Shown: positions 36,057 to 49,064, numbered from the stretch's first letter. The stretch is 64,000 nucleotides of DNA from Lichenostomus cassidix (GCA_008360975.2 CM039180.1:11623122-11687121); one strand, 5' to 3'. Program-made: numbers and translations. Notes: generated from the sequence alone by a model not told the origin.

Positions 36057-39000
36057 ACGGGGAGCAAGGCGGGCTTCCGCCTCGGGGGCCACCGGCACAG
36101 CCGCGGAAGCGGGGCCTGGCGGGACAAGGCCGTAAGGCTGAGGGAGGGGCCGAGGTTGTGCATACAAAGCTGTGTTTAAAGCGGGTTTTAAACCGGGCCT
36201 ACCGCAGTGCTCCTTTCTAAGTTAAATTACTCATACGTTCGGAACAAGTTTTGAAATGGCATTTAATCGAACTGGGGTTCTGTTTACTATGATTTCAGCA
36301 TAATATGAATTTCGGGACTTTTTTAGGTGATGTTCAAGGTTTAAGTATAAATGTGTAAGTTTACGTTATCATTAATACTGAGCTGAGTGTAATGTGTAAG
36401 TTTCCCTCCTCTTCATTATTTTTTCTTCTATGCAGGACGGATTTAGCTATCCTAATATCCTCATTATGCACATCGTCCCACCAAGGTCACTGATGCTCCT
36501 TGGATAGTTTCTCATCACTGAAAATTTTCACTTCCTAATTACGTAGGTCCTATAATAGGAGACAAGAGCTTTTTTATTTTCACAGTCCGCTTTTGACATC
36601 CCTTCAGCGTTCTCACTGAAGTGCCAGTTCAGACCTGTAGCACAGCTGCATCCTTTTCCCAGTGTCACCATCCTGTTGGGATAGCTGGGCTCTGGCAAGG
36701 AATCTGCCCATCATCTTTCTGACGTCATGAGAAGATCAAATGCTCCATGTAATCAAACCCTTCATTGTTATGTCAGCTCTATACCCAGCTGGCAGCCTTT
36801 AAAATTCAGTAGCTTTCTTTACTCGGACTCTGAGATTTCAAAAGTACACTTCGATTTTCTTCAGTTTTCATCTAAAAATGCCTCTGAAACTGACTGGAGC
36901 CTTACTGGAGTCCTGCCCAATCTGCCAGTAACATCTGTTAGGTCACACAAAGGCAGCGTAACATCCCAAGCTGAATTTTTTGCCTTTGATTTTTACATTT
37001 GTTGCAAAGTGGTTCTTCAGATACTGAAAGTATTTTCAAGTGAGCAGCCTTCAAATTTAGTAGCCCCATGTAATACATCTTCAGTAGCTTTGTATTTCCT
37101 CCAGAGACAGGTGATAGCACCTTCTTTGAGTATCTGATAACCTGATACTTCTAAGAGTGTTGAATTTCTTTTTTCCTTTCAGACCCAAGTTTCCAGTCTG
37201 TTTCTTTGGTTTCTGCTTTCTCCAGTTTGCTAATAAGAGAGTCTTCTTCTTGTAATGTTTGTAGCATTGATTTCCAGAACTGGTTTTGAAAAACATTCTT
37301 AAGGAAAGAATGTTGTAACTTCATTTCAGATCATGACTCTTCACTTTAGCCACAGATTTGCACTTGACAATATTGGAAGTGTTTTCAAAATACTGGAAAT
37401 GCTTTAGGCAGGACATAGTAATTGTTCTGTAATCCCCTGCCCCTAGCAGCTGTTTTAGGTTTGTTTTTGTATCAAGAGCAAAACAATGCTATCTAAATCT
37501 CCTCCAGTTATTTGTCCCCTTAACTCTTGAGTGCCACTTTGGAGCATCACCTCTTCCCTAAGGAAGAAAAGGGTGGGGTCACGGTTCCACCCTGTCAGTA
37601 GCTGGCTTTCACCAGACCCTTTGGTGATCTGAGCTGAACTGAGACTGTGAAAAGCAAAATTAAAAAATCCTCTTTTATACTTTTTTTTCCCCCTAGTTCA
37701 AATCAGAGAACTGTCCTGCTTTAGATCACACAAGTGTCAGCCCCAACACAAAGAGGGGATGCATTGACAGCAGCTCCAATTTAGATTGTTTTAGGCAAAA
37801 CAGGATCTTTTCCTTAAAAGAAATCCAACTGTTATCCACTAAATCAAATCCTTTCAAATTTCAAACCCAGATAGAACAAAATAGTAGATCTGTTGAACTG
37901 TGTATCAGAAGATGCCGATTTAAACTGTAGGATGATTTTAGTGATGTACAGAATTGTTATCCCCTCACTGTAAGGTAGCAAGTCATCTCACAACCAGTTG
38001 AGACAGCAACTTTTACTTTCCTTCTTCCAGTGGCAAAGCTTATCTGAGCACAGAATTTGTTCAACTTCTTAATCTGGCAAAAAACTATCATAGTTAATAA
38101 GAAAAAGGTGTCAGTAGATTTCTCTGTTTTGGGTGAGTTTAACAGCCATAATCGGGTGATGTTGTGAGCATTGGTAATAACACAGAGGAAGCAGCAGCAG
38201 CAGCCTGTGGGCAGTGGCACTCAGGGTCCAGAGGGGAAGCAGCTCTTATCCTTCCCTCAGCATCCGGTGCTGAGGATTAGATGCTTCAGAACACATCTCA
38301 CTTTCATTAATTCAATTTTATTTGTAATCTGGAACAAATCAAAGCTCATTTTCTTATTTCAGATGAAAGACTATTAGCATTCTAAAGGGAATTATTAAAT
38401 TTTTAAACTCAAATTTTTGTAATAAATAAAAGACCTATTTCAGCACCATTTCACTGGTAAACTCATCTTCGTCGCATGAAATTTAGAGAAAAATCATAGT
38501 CCTTCACACTTCTGTTTTTCACACTTGTAGTGAAAAGCTTTTGGCAGATGTAGTGGTAAAAACTTTCCAGTTAGGAATGTAAAAACTAACTTTCATGACT
38601 GTAGTGGTAGATGCATTTCTTCTTGGTTTTCTTTCGTCATGACTACAGAGAAATTTAAATATCCTACCCAGCCAATAAACCTGTCAGCCACTGTCTGAAT
38701 ACTTGAGATACCTGCCAGAAAGCAAACATTATCTGTAGCTTTTAGTAATTTTAAGATTGCTGGATGACAGAAAGCTGGGCAGTGCTCAATGGCTCAGTTT
38801 GAACCTGGGTCACTTCAGCTGCAGCTCTGCAGATTGCAGGATCTCTCCGAGCGTTTTTGTGCTCCTTTGTGCTGGTTCACATTTTACTGCGGTTATTGTG
38901 TTACAGAGATAATTGTTTTGTTTTCAAGTGTTAACTATGAGTGTCTCGGTACTGCTGGTGGCAAATGGATCTAAGTATATTCTTAGCATTCAAAAATCCC

Positions 39001-39284
39001 TAAATGGGTCTGACAGCTTGTTTAGGATTAAAGTACAGTTTGTTTCACAGAACAAATTTAGATTAAGGCAGTTACACAGCTGACTTAAAGCACTCCGATG
39101 GAATGGTGGACTGGAACAAACACTGTTCAGCTGAGCACAGTAGTTATGAAAGAAGTGCTAGGAAGCAGTATGTGGGTGAGGAGTGGGAAAGCAAGAGCAA
39201 GGAATTGGTCTCCTCTGTGGAATATGCCTAACGGTTGTGTAGTGCCATCTTTTGATGCCTTCCCTCCCACTTTTGTTTTGTTAG
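36050..39284. other. TMEM60: TMEM60 5' intron (inferred)
   Basis: About 3.2 kb between the CpG island and the TMEM60 coding exon. Its left third holds the decayed coding-like patch described separately (36400-37488, minus). The rest is AT-rich and unremarkable, apart from GCA triplets near 38190. I recognise no repeat of a known family. Confidence 0.5.
36400..37488 (-). pseudogene. decayed coding-like sequence, gene of origin unknown
   Basis: On the minus strand, consecutive stretches in different frames read like protein but are broken by stops and frame changes. At 37324-37488 (55 codons) one contains GDYRTITMSCLKHFQYFENT. At 37154-37330 (59 codons) another contains LQEEDSLISKLEKAETKETD, which looks like coiled coil. 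At about 37020-37160 a third contains KATEDVLHGATKFEGC. At 36864-36992 (43 codons) a fourth contains PLCDLTDVTGRLGRTPVRL. Near 36402-36486 a last piece contains PWWDDVHNEDIRIAKSVL. I do not recognise the parent protein. The lack of introns over ~1.1 kb would suit a processed pseudogene, but no poly-A tail or target duplication was confirmed. Chance open frames in unusual sequence remain possible. The 136-codon plus-strand frame over the same place (36727-37137) is best taken as its shadow. Confidence 0.4.
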
Positions 39285-39326
39285 GTTGTTGCTGACAGCA
39301 AAGGACTTCCTCTCAAAGCTGTTTAA

Positions 39327-39731
39327 ATGAGAATGTCCCTGGCGCAAAGAGTGCTGCTGACATGGCTTTTTACGTTACTCTTCCTGATCATGCTGGTGCT
39401 AAAGTTGGATGAGAAAGCGCCATGGAACTGGTTCCTCATTTTTATTCCAGTGTGGATATTTGATACAATTCTTCTAGTTATGTTAATTGTAAAAATGGCT
39501 GGACGGTGCAAGTCTGGCTTTGACCCTCGCAATGGCTCCCAGAACATGAAGAAGAAAGTCTGGTACCTCATAGCAATGCTGCTGAAATTGGCCTTCTGCC
39601 TCGCCCTGTGTGCGAAGCTGCAGCGATTCACCACCATGAAACTGGCCTATGTGTTCATCCCGCTCTGGGCCTTGCTGATTGGGGGCATGGTTGAACTGGG
39701 ATATAATATCTTCTATGTACGAAGAGACTAA
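39327..39731 (+). CDS. TMEM60: TMEM60, transmembrane protein 60
   Basis: Complete single-exon coding region of TMEM60, 134 residues (human about 133). It is a small multipass membrane protein of unknown molecular role. The start MRMSLAQRVLLTWLF matches the human N-terminus. The final YNIFYVRRD and the central motif GRCKSGFDPR are also family-specific. Four hydrophobic segments are visible at about residues 9-27, 35-57, 78-98 and 107-130, with short basic loops at 58-62 and 73-77. A pyrimidine-rich acceptor lies just upstream (TTTGTTAG at 39277-39284, or CTGACAG ending 39298), so 28-42 nt of 5' UTR share this exon. A second Met at codon 3 could also start, but the family uses the first. It diverges from PHTF2 across the CpG island and faces RSBN1L tail to tail. 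No defects are seen. Confidence 0.98.
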   Translation: MRMSLAQRVLLTWLFTLLFLIMLVLKLDEKAPWNWFLIFIPVWIFDTILLVMLIVKMAGRCKSGFDPRNGSQNMKKKVWYLIAMLLKLAFCLALCAKLQRFTTMKLAYVFIPLWALLIGGMVELGYNIFYVRRD

Positions 39732-39921
39732 GCTATGCCAGGTGGTTTTCAGTGCCAAGACTGGCACCAAATTACTAGATTGGTACCATTTTGCCACAAA
39801 TTTGATCTTCAAACTAGAAAGCCAAATGAGTGAAGCTGGAGACTTCATCTAAAGCAGGCTGAAGACTGAAAGTAGACTTGTTCCATTTTTTTATTTTAAA
39901 ACTGTCACATATGCTCTTGTA

Positions 39922-39927
39922 AATAAA
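39922..39927 (+). terminator. TMEM60: TMEM60 polyadenylation signal
   Basis: AATAAA about 190 nt after the TMEM60 stop codon, followed by T/G-rich sequence. This gives a 3' UTR of about 210-220 nt, with cleavage expected near 39945. Other A-rich signals further on are possible. Confidence 0.8.
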
Positions 39928-39949
39928 AGTATTTGTTCAACATAAGATG

Positions 39950-42900
39950 TTCTAATATGATTACTGTTATTTGTTACATGGAATAAGAAAGGTTCTTCAC
40001 ATGCAGGTAGATCTTCTCAAAGAAGCCACCAATGTTCTACCCAGAGTATTCAGCACATTGAGTAATCCTAGGAAAGAGGACTAACATTTTCTGCTATTTA
40101 TGCTGTAAGTCTAGAAATAACCAGTTAACAGTAATTTCCATAAGGAGCTAAATTTGCTTTAAAAATCAGTAACAATTGACAGCTTCCGCATCACAGGAAG
40201 AAAAGGAATAAAGTAGAAGGCCTTTTATTTTTTTGGACAGTGAGATTCCATTACCAGTCTAAAACTAAGCACTGTTTTCTAATCTGCTTGAAACAGCCCA
40301 TAAGCAGTATGTTAACCTTATGGAACAGGGTTGGTAGCTGAGCTGAGCCAGCAGTCCTGAAATTCAGAGAAGAGAGAGGCAATTGTGATTCGTTTCCAAG
40401 TGAGAAAGCACCAGTGCTGCAAGAGACTGAAACTGCAGGGCGAGTTCAGTACTGCATTTGCACCTGCCCAAAGCAGTGGTACTTGAACAAGAGAATTTTT
40501 AATGCCTGAGGCTATGAAATGGTCAGGGGTGAAGCCTTGGCTTTATGGAGCACTGGCAAACTCAGATGTGAGTAAATTACCTTCCTTGGAATGTCTGGGA
40601 AGAACTGGAACTGTGAGTGTATTTTGTGGGCTGAAGTGCTCTTCCAGGAGATACAATTACACCGAATTCAAATGTAGCAGTTATCTGGAACATTATTAAC
40701 ATTCACTCTGAAGGTATTGATCCATTTACAGTTCTAGGGACTGAAGAATGTCAAGTGAATGAAAAACAGTCTAGGGTAACAGGACATGCCCAGACCGAAG
40801 TGTCTCACTAATAAAATTTTAATTATGTACATTCAACTGTACTTGTATGTGGAAAAAAATTCTTCCTGAAGTGTTTGGATTTACTCTTGCTGTTCAGTCA
40901 CACAGACGTGGGTAAAGATACAGAGGAACCACATTGTCGAGACTGCTGAAAGAGCCTTATCTAAGAAAACAACATGTTCCATTCTAAGTCAATGAATCTC
41001 AATTCAGAATACCAGGTAACAAGTCATCTTTCAAATGAATTTAAGTGATATTTGCTTCAGAGTGGTTGACTGCCCTACTTAATGGAAGGACCTTGCTCTG
41101 TGTTTGAGACTTTTTGCCCACTCATGGGAGGTTCCTGTGGAGAATTGACTTCCTTCAGTCTTTTGTGACTTTTCAAGTAAAAATGGCACTTGTGATTAGG
41201 ATGAGCTGTGGAGGAGGAGAAGAGTACATTTGTCTCAGAACAGGCTCAGACCTGCTGGCTACAGGAGCTGTGAGAGCGAGCACACACGTGTGTGCCATGG
41301 GTAGCTCTGTGTGTGGGGTGGAGAGAAAAAGCTTCCTCTGCACATCCCACTCAGGTCTCTGAAACAGCTCTTCCCTTGTGCAAATGGGAACCAGGGCCAC
41401 TGAGCCCATGCCTGGAATGGAATGCAACTCCATGGCAGGCAACCTAGACCTTGTGAAACCTGTTTTGGGTGCTTTCAAAATTTATGAAGTGTCTAAAGAT
41501 ATACCTCCAATTCAGGTGAACTTTGATGAACCACTTAACGAGCAGTGATACAAGTGTGTAACAAATAAACCCTCAGACAAGATGATTTTATCTGCACACA
41601 CACACGCTTACCTGCTGTAGGTATGGGACCAAGCATAAAACAATACCCCTAAGTCCTTCCCCATCTGATGATTCCAGCAGAATAAAAGTCCAAAACCCCT
41701 TGTTCAGAGGATGCCAAAGCACCCCCATGCTGCTCAGAAGAGCAGAGCAGCTTTCCTCAGCCAAGCTGCTGATGGTGATTGATTGTTATAACATAAAAGA
41801 TGGAAGAATAAGAACTGGCTTCATTGGAACTTGGTGTATTATTAGCAAGATAGGCCATGAATGGTGACTCTGCCCCCTTAATAAACCCCTTCTGTTCCAC
41901 AGATGTAACAATTATCTGAAAGTTTGGCATCTCAAATTAACTAGAATCACACACAGTCTCTACAAATCTCCTTTTAATTGTTGCCTCTAATTCCATGGAA
42001 AAAGATCAGCAATTTCAGGGGTTTTTTTGGGTTTTTTGTTTATTTTTAAGGTTTACAAACCTTGAAATAAATTATTTGGAAAGCTGAAGCAGATGTTTCT
42101 TGCTGGTGTCATACAGAACACACACAGCCAGATGGAAGTGCTCAGCTTTCCAAGCTCCTTGTCCTAACAGGTAAACTTGGACAAGAGGATACCCTTTTGA
42201 GTATTTTGTATCATTTTTAACTGACCTGAGCTGTTCTGACTGTTGCTTCTATGCCATATCAGGACTTAATTCAGAAGGATTTATGATACAAAGTACACTG
42301 TAGGCCACTGACATTTCCAGAAACTGCTGTAGGAATTAATTACATCTGTTCATAATTATGCTCGTCTCAAAGGCACTGGTCATAGCTTGGAAGTGGAACC
42401 AGTGCTCCTCACACATTTTTCTAAATTTACCAACTGACCAACTGATCTTCAGTAAAAGGATAAAATGAGTGAAAAGCAGACTTGCTGAAGGTAAAAAAAA
42501 AAGGTAGGGAAAAGGAGAGCTCAATGCTGAGATGGCTCACACTGATTTGTGATAAACAGGCACAAGGATATAGTCTCAGCTCTCTACAGCAGTTGATGGA
42601 GGGCAAAGGAGAGAACTTGGCCTTCAGCTTTGTTTTAAATTGCAATTCAAAAGCTTGCTGAGATGAACTGGAAGTATCTCACTGTACTGAGGATATATAT
42701 CGGACATGGAGAGATAAATTCCACAGAGTTTCTCTCTTCCCATCATTTAAAGAAATTTGAACACTTCAGCATGCCTTGCAGGTGAGTATCTGCTTTTGTC
42801 TGATTACAGAAAATAATGCATATGTGTAAAACAGGTCATGAAAGTAAAATTTTCAATTGCCAATTCATACTGCTTTTCTTGATTTGTCACCGTTTTTAGA

Positions 42901-45900
42901 ACAGTATCCAGCTTTGTAGGTTTTTTATACTTGAAAAATGCAGTTGTGTGACATGTACATCCCCACCTGTTAATATAATAAAATGAAACTTAACCTGAGT
43001 GCTCTAAGAATGTGTATAGACACACACAAAATGCACTGCCAGGCACAGAAAGCAGTATCAAAAACTGAGGTACACAACCGCTTAAGAGGTGTATTATCAG
43101 TGTAATTTTCTGACCTATCTGCATCATAGCACAGAAGCAAAATCTTTGCCTAACCTCATGAACATTTTCACATTTTCTCAATTTAAAAGTTAGGTAACAC
43201 AAAGTGGAATTGAAAGTGAAAAGTCTGAGACGCCCAGAAACTTCCCTATTTTAACATCAATGTAATTTTGGGAATAAATAATAATGGCTTTTCAGTAATA
43301 AAGCTCTGAATAACTGCATCCTCAGAAATAAATTGTTTGAATTTACTAGCATGGAAAACATAGCACTATCATATAACACATCAAACTTTTTAATTAGGAT
43401 TGCAGTAAAAACAACTCTGCTGAGTTGGGAAAAGAACATTTGTGCCTGTTCACTGTATCTTTACTGTTTTAAAGTTTTGATGGAGTTCATCTCCCATATG
43501 AGCCTTGTAGACCTGAATGGGCCTGGCTATCAACTTGCTACTGAAAAGCATCAGGCTTTGAGAGCTAAGGCAGCTTAAGGAATCTCTGCAGCTGGAACAC
43601 TAGAGTACTGTTCAAAATAAATTCTGCATTTTCTTCTTGTACTGAAGTGGGATAACGAGTAGGAAAATCTGCAACTCAGTAATGCTATTCCCTTTGATCT
43701 GCCTTTCCTAACAAAACCAACACCCCAAACAGATCAAATTTTCCCAGTAAGAAAAGTCTCCCTACAGTGCAAAACGACAGCACAAGAGCAAGAAACAGGG
43801 AAGCAATGAGAATGTGAGCTTAGTTCATCTGGTTAATTTTTATCTAAGTGTTCCTTCTGAAGTTCATAAAGAAATCACTGCTAAAAAAATGGTTTTCAGT
43901 CTAAAAATTTCATTTCTGTGATTAACTAGAATTCTCAACTGCTTCAGTTTACATTGGCAAGTACCTGTGTGTTATTATGGTATGCTTAGGATAAAGATTT
44001 AGTAGTCTTATGTTACATAGTCTCCCACACACAAGTCTAACTCCAAAGATTTTCATCTCAAGACACCAGGAACAGCTTTCTCTGCTAATTACCCCATTTT
44101 GTCTCAACACAACCACATAAAAAAGCTCCCAGAAGAAGCACAGTCCTTAGAACACAGGCCTGAGCTGCACCCAACATGGCACCATCATTCCAGTGGATGG
44201 GAAATTAAATTATAAAAGAAAACGTATATCAAAATAGCTATTGAAAAATCAAACTTGATAAAAATAGAAGTTTAAACTGCTGTTTTAATCAATGTTTGTA
44301 TCAGATAACTGTACACCAAATATTAAAGGACTATTTAGGACTAACGCCCTCATCAGTAGGCTCATCTATCAGCATGACCAGAACAAGAGAAGATCAATGT
44401 TTAGCTGGCACTCAAGTACAGCACGGCTTCAAAGCAGAGATAATATCAGCATCAAAGCACAGAGAAAAACAGTGGTTAGAATATAATACACTAAATTTGC
44501 AAAGTCAGTATCCCTGATGATTCCAACAGAAACAGCAACCTAAATATTGTGAAGTTAATCACTGCTTCTGAACAGAACACAAAATAACTTGCATTTTTAA
44601 GAAAAATGAAATGAGTGACTGATGGGAATCAGTTTCCCCAAATATTCCCACATATGCTGCAAATTCAGTGGGATCTGCACAAAATATCAGTATCTTCTAT
44701 ACAATTTTAAAGTGCGTTTAATCCATTTAAGTAATAAAGTATCAGCTGAACACAGTGACTCATAATCAAATAAAACATTCTTGACAGTCATTCACAGCAA
44801 AGCACAAAGCAGTGACAATTTGTCCTTTCCATTTCCAGCTTGGATACATCCAGGGTAAGGTACAGGCGCTGTGCTGCCTAAAGACTAGGCTCTCTATGTA
44901 CCTGACCACTAGAAGAAAATAAATAAAATGACACTTGAGAAGCTTGCAGAGTTCTTTGATCTCTTGATCAGAATCAGCACTGCTTTCAGCCTAGCAGGGT
45001 CATGTGGCAGTGTACTATGTCACAAGAGTTCATTTTGCCAATGAACAAGAAAAAGTCATGGATTTATTTCGGTCAATTCAGCATCTTATTCACATGCAGG
45101 TATTAGAAAACAGTCATTTTGATCAATGAATACCAGTCTTGTGTTTCTTGGAAGACTTACTCAATTTTCCAAATCTGTAATGTTTGGATCTCTTTAACAG
45201 CATTCTACTATTTCAGATTTCCATTTCCTACATCTTTTGCAATTCCAACTTATTTACTGTGCACTTGTATATCCACTTAAAAATCAACTTTATTTATCGC
45301 CAAGGAATTCTTTCACAGATGAAGAATTAAATCATCACCCTCTAAAATAATACTTTATTTCTAATACTAGATAGAATTAATATTTCAGTTAAAGTAGTAT
45401 TGAAATATTCACTATAGTAACAAGGAAGGGAAAATCTGCATGCCAGCAGTACCTGTAATGAAAATCTTTCATAGTAAATTTTCAGGCATTTGGAGGGCTG
45501 GGGGTGACACAACACTGAGTAACACTTGTATGTAACACATGAAGTCAGTCGCCAGTGAAATGCAAAAGATACAGTAATATTAAAAGAAAAAAGTATCTAC
45601 CCCCTTGAAAGCTCTTGTAGCAACTGTAACAATGCAGTTCTTTGTGACCCACAAATATGTACCAGTATCTAGGAAAACATCTAAATTTCTGCACATCATG
45701 TCATTAACTGGAACACCACTGCACATGCAGGGAGATAGGAACACCACCAATGGCCTCGGGCAGATCTCTCCAATCTGCACAAGAACATGGGCCAAGAGAG
45801 ACAACTAAAACACTGGAGATTTCAGCCAAAATAACAAAGATTTATAAATCACCGAAATCCAGAGAAGCAGGAAAAGCAATAAGCAAAGACTAATTTCAGT

Positions 45901-48604
45901 ACAGCAGAACACATGGAAGATTTATTGCTGAAGCAAAAGTCTGAAGATGAAGTTGTATGCAGCAGGAATAAAGGTTATAGCACAGGACTAAAGCAAGACC
46001 TTTGTCAGACTAATGAACAATTTGGGAGGTGAAATTCTCAGAAAAAGTACTCCCCTCTCAAAGGACATCCTCATTAAAATGAACATACCACAGGGAGAGG
46101 ACAACACTTTTTTTTTAAATCTTTTCTTTAAAAAGCAAGTAAAAGGTACACAGTAATGCAGCCAGTCAGCCCAGACTGCTAACACCTGTAAATGCAAAGG
46201 GGGTCTGATAATCCCAATATGGTTGAAATTCTGTCTGCAAGAAATTCTGCCTAAAGTGAGAATCTAGTCTGTCTCAAAAAAACCAAAAGAATACATAAAA
46301 ACTGAAAAAAAACCTGCCACTTCTTAAATTATCTTAAAATTCCGAAAGTAGTAAGAAAAAAAATGGGTTGAATATGTGGGCACTTTAGAAGCAGAATATC
46401 AGAACTAAGAGATACCTGAGCAGAAGTTCAAGACCACATTAGCCAAGACCACTGAGCAGGTCTTCCAAAGGAAACAAAGTTGTATCTGTAAGTCTAAAGC
46501 TGTATTTGCTAATCATTTTTGAAGATTATTATTTTGGTCTGGACAGGGCCTATGCTGCAGAAAGTTGTCAGCTGTCCTGGAGGATGTATGTCCACATTTC
46601 ACTACAAGCTGACAGGTTACAAAAAACGACTTGAACCAGAACAAAGGGTCGGCTATGACCAGAACACCAGTAAGATTTGTATTCTGAGTCAATGAAATAG
46701 TTTTGGGAGTTTGTTTTGTGTGGTTTTTATTTTAAAAAGCAGTATCTGGCAAGGCTGGTTTTGCTAAAGCTGGAGCCCTCAGCTATTGCACCTGGAGAGC
46801 TGCATGCTTGGTGCAAACTACAACCTGAAGCTCTGCCTTGTTGCTGTTCTTCCATGGCCAGCACAGAGAACAGGAATGGAAGGCCATGGAACTGTATATG
46901 GATGTTCATAAAGCCAGAGATTACAACTGGAAGCATTATTTCCAGATAATCCAGAAAACAACAAAGGGAGCTGAGACCACATTCCTACTACAAGGAAGGC
47001 TCAAATTCTTACACGAACAAATTAAATTTTTCAAATCAGAATCTGCTAGAGCAATAACTTACCACATCACACATGAATCATTTGCTCATGGCAAAGGGGA
47101 AAGCAAGATCCCTGAGGCTGAAAAACTGGTAGTAAACTCTTAGCCAGCATTAAAGAAAACAGTAGTAAGACTTAAGGATGTATTAGCCACATCCAAGAGA
47201 CTCACATTTCTATTGCTTCTCTAATACATAATTATGGCTATGTAGGAGTCATGTTTAGCAATTCAAATATTGATTTAATTGATAATTCCTTGACAAACCT
47301 ATTTTAAATTAAACCAATCAGGGCACTCATCTAATAAATAGCTGATTTTAGTGCCAGCTGTGAGTATGCAGTAACATTTTCAATTTTAACAACCTATAAG
47401 CAAAAAAACATTTCCAACAGAAGGACCTCAGGTAGTTGAATTGAACATCGCCTGAAAAATCATGTTGTTCTATTGCTACGAATGAAGCCAAAGTGATCAC
47501 TAAGTGCATCAAAGTTTATAAACTGAGTACTTAAAGATGTACAACTTTCAAAAATGTTATACCAAAAAATCCTAACAAAAATCAGAGATACAGAGGGCTT
47601 TGGAAGTAACAGGCCTTGGATCTGAATTTCACATATTTATCTGAAGGACAGGCTGCAGGGCAGTTTACTGCTGTGTGCAGCTACCCAAGAGAGACATATC
47701 ATTCAGCTGTGCTTGAACTACACAAATACATTACACGGAGAACAAACAAGTTAAATGACAACAGTTACCAGATCAGGTGCTACCTGTCCTTGAAACCCTC
47801 TTCCCTCAGAACACAACTTAAGAGACTCCAAGTGTTCCACAGGTGGGGAAAGACAACAGTTAGCTTGGACACTGCTGTTATTTTGTTAATGAAACACCTC
47901 TTGCTTCCAAACTATGACTCATGAGGAACCTTCCTACTACACTCATTGGCAAGTCTTTCACTGCCTGGCATTATCAGCACAGGGAGCAATTCAAATCCAG
48001 ATACGTCTCTGGGAATTACAGGCCACTGCCAAAGTTGAGGCCTTTTTAGCTTGGTAAGTAACCATTTAAATATTCCTGGGTTTAATTGTAGTCAGATAAC
48101 AGATTTGAGGGGTGGTTGCTTTTATGGCTTGTTTTGTGGGTTTGCAGTTGTTTTTGGTTGTTGTGTTATTTTTTTTTTTTAACGTGAAATGGAACTGTCT
48201 GAACTGTGCCCTGAGCAGGGCCAAGAGGCAAAGCCCAGGAGGGAGTTTGCTCCCTTGCACCAGCTCATCTAGAGATGCAGGTGGGCAGTGGTAGCGCTCC
48301 TGGAGCCCACTGCGTGTCCAACTGCCCTCTACAACAGGGAGGACAGTTTACCTCCCTGCTCCACATGAATGTCTGACAGCAGGAGTTGGGGGAGTGCCTT
48401 TAACAAGCACCTGTAAGGAATCGTGTGAAGGGAGGACTGATTCTGCCTTCTGACTAATCTGCATTTACAAAGATGCCTCAGCTCTACCTCAGTTTGCTAC
48501 AGCTCCTCACCCACAAGGCGTAAGGGCATCCTATGCATTAGTGCAGGTAGGAACATAACCACTTAGGCAGTTGAACTGAATTATTTTTGCAGACCCAAAA
48601 ATAA
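39950..48604. other. TMEM60-RSBN1L tail-to-tail intergenic interval
   Basis: About 8.65 kb between the two convergent 3' ends. It includes a short (CA)n run at 41595-41605, an LTR-like patch near 41700-41935 (reported as a finding) and a GC-richer block at about 48180-48560 next to the RSBN1L 3' end. The open frames are short and unconvincing. No RNA gene or protein-coding exon was recognised. Confidence 0.55.
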
Positions 48605-48626
48605 AACCAATCTGTTATTATGAACC

Positions 48627-48632
48627 TTTATT
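48627..48632 (-). terminator. RSBN1L: RSBN1L polyadenylation signal
   Basis: AATAAA on the minus strand, about 430 nt beyond the RSBN1L stop codon. T- and G-rich sequence (TTGGTTTTATTTTTGGG) follows about 20 nt later, as expected downstream of a cleavage site. It implies a 3' UTR from 49064 to about 48610. Confidence 0.75.
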
Positions 48633-49064
48633 AAGCGGCTCACATTTCAGTATAAATCACACTAAAAAGATTTTTAAAAAAGATATTTACACTACAGTGC
48701 TGACACATTTAAAATGAAAAAATTGGTATAAATAAGCTCTATGGAAAAGCCTGGAATTGTCAAAAAGAATTCTGGCTCATCTTACAAAAAATATATATGT
48801 TAAATGTCAGCTCTACTCTAAAACCTACAACTCAAAATTATTTAAAGACTTCTTTATGTTAAACCTGCAGTGTTTACAGTGCATCTGGCCCTAAGTGCTT
48901 TGATACTTCACAGTTATGGACAGGCACTGAGGAATGTTACAAAGCTACATAACTATCTTCTGTAACAGATGCGAAGACAAGTCACAAACTTGCCTCACAA
49001 TTTATGATCTTTACATTATTACATCATTAAGTTTAAAAAGGAATTTAAAACCATATATACAAAT

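Larger units (their letters stand above)
34870..36150. promoter_or_regulatory. CpG island, bidirectional PHTF2/TMEM60 promoter
   Basis: A sharp rise in G+C and CpG density against an AT-rich background, centred near 35.5 kb. It lies between the 5' ends of PHTF2 (minus) and TMEM60 (plus). Between 35690 and 35780 are several GC boxes (GGCGGGGC type). CCAAT boxes lie at 35760-35764, 35884-35888 and 35925-35929, the last beside another GC-box cluster. No TATA box was seen, and the layout is typical of a housekeeping head-to-head promoter. Transcription probably starts leftward near 35.45-35.75 kb and rightward near 35.9-36.0 kb (inference). The long open frames on both strands here are composition artefacts. 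Confidence 0.85.

Noticed and set aside
36727..37137. 136-codon plus-strand open frame
   Set aside because: It resembles no known protein. The minus strand over the same bases reads more like decayed coding sequence, so the plus frame is probably its shadow.
39323..39848. Minus-strand open frames of 104 and 121 codons over TMEM60
   Set aside because: They are antisense shadows of the clearly recognised TMEM60 coding region.
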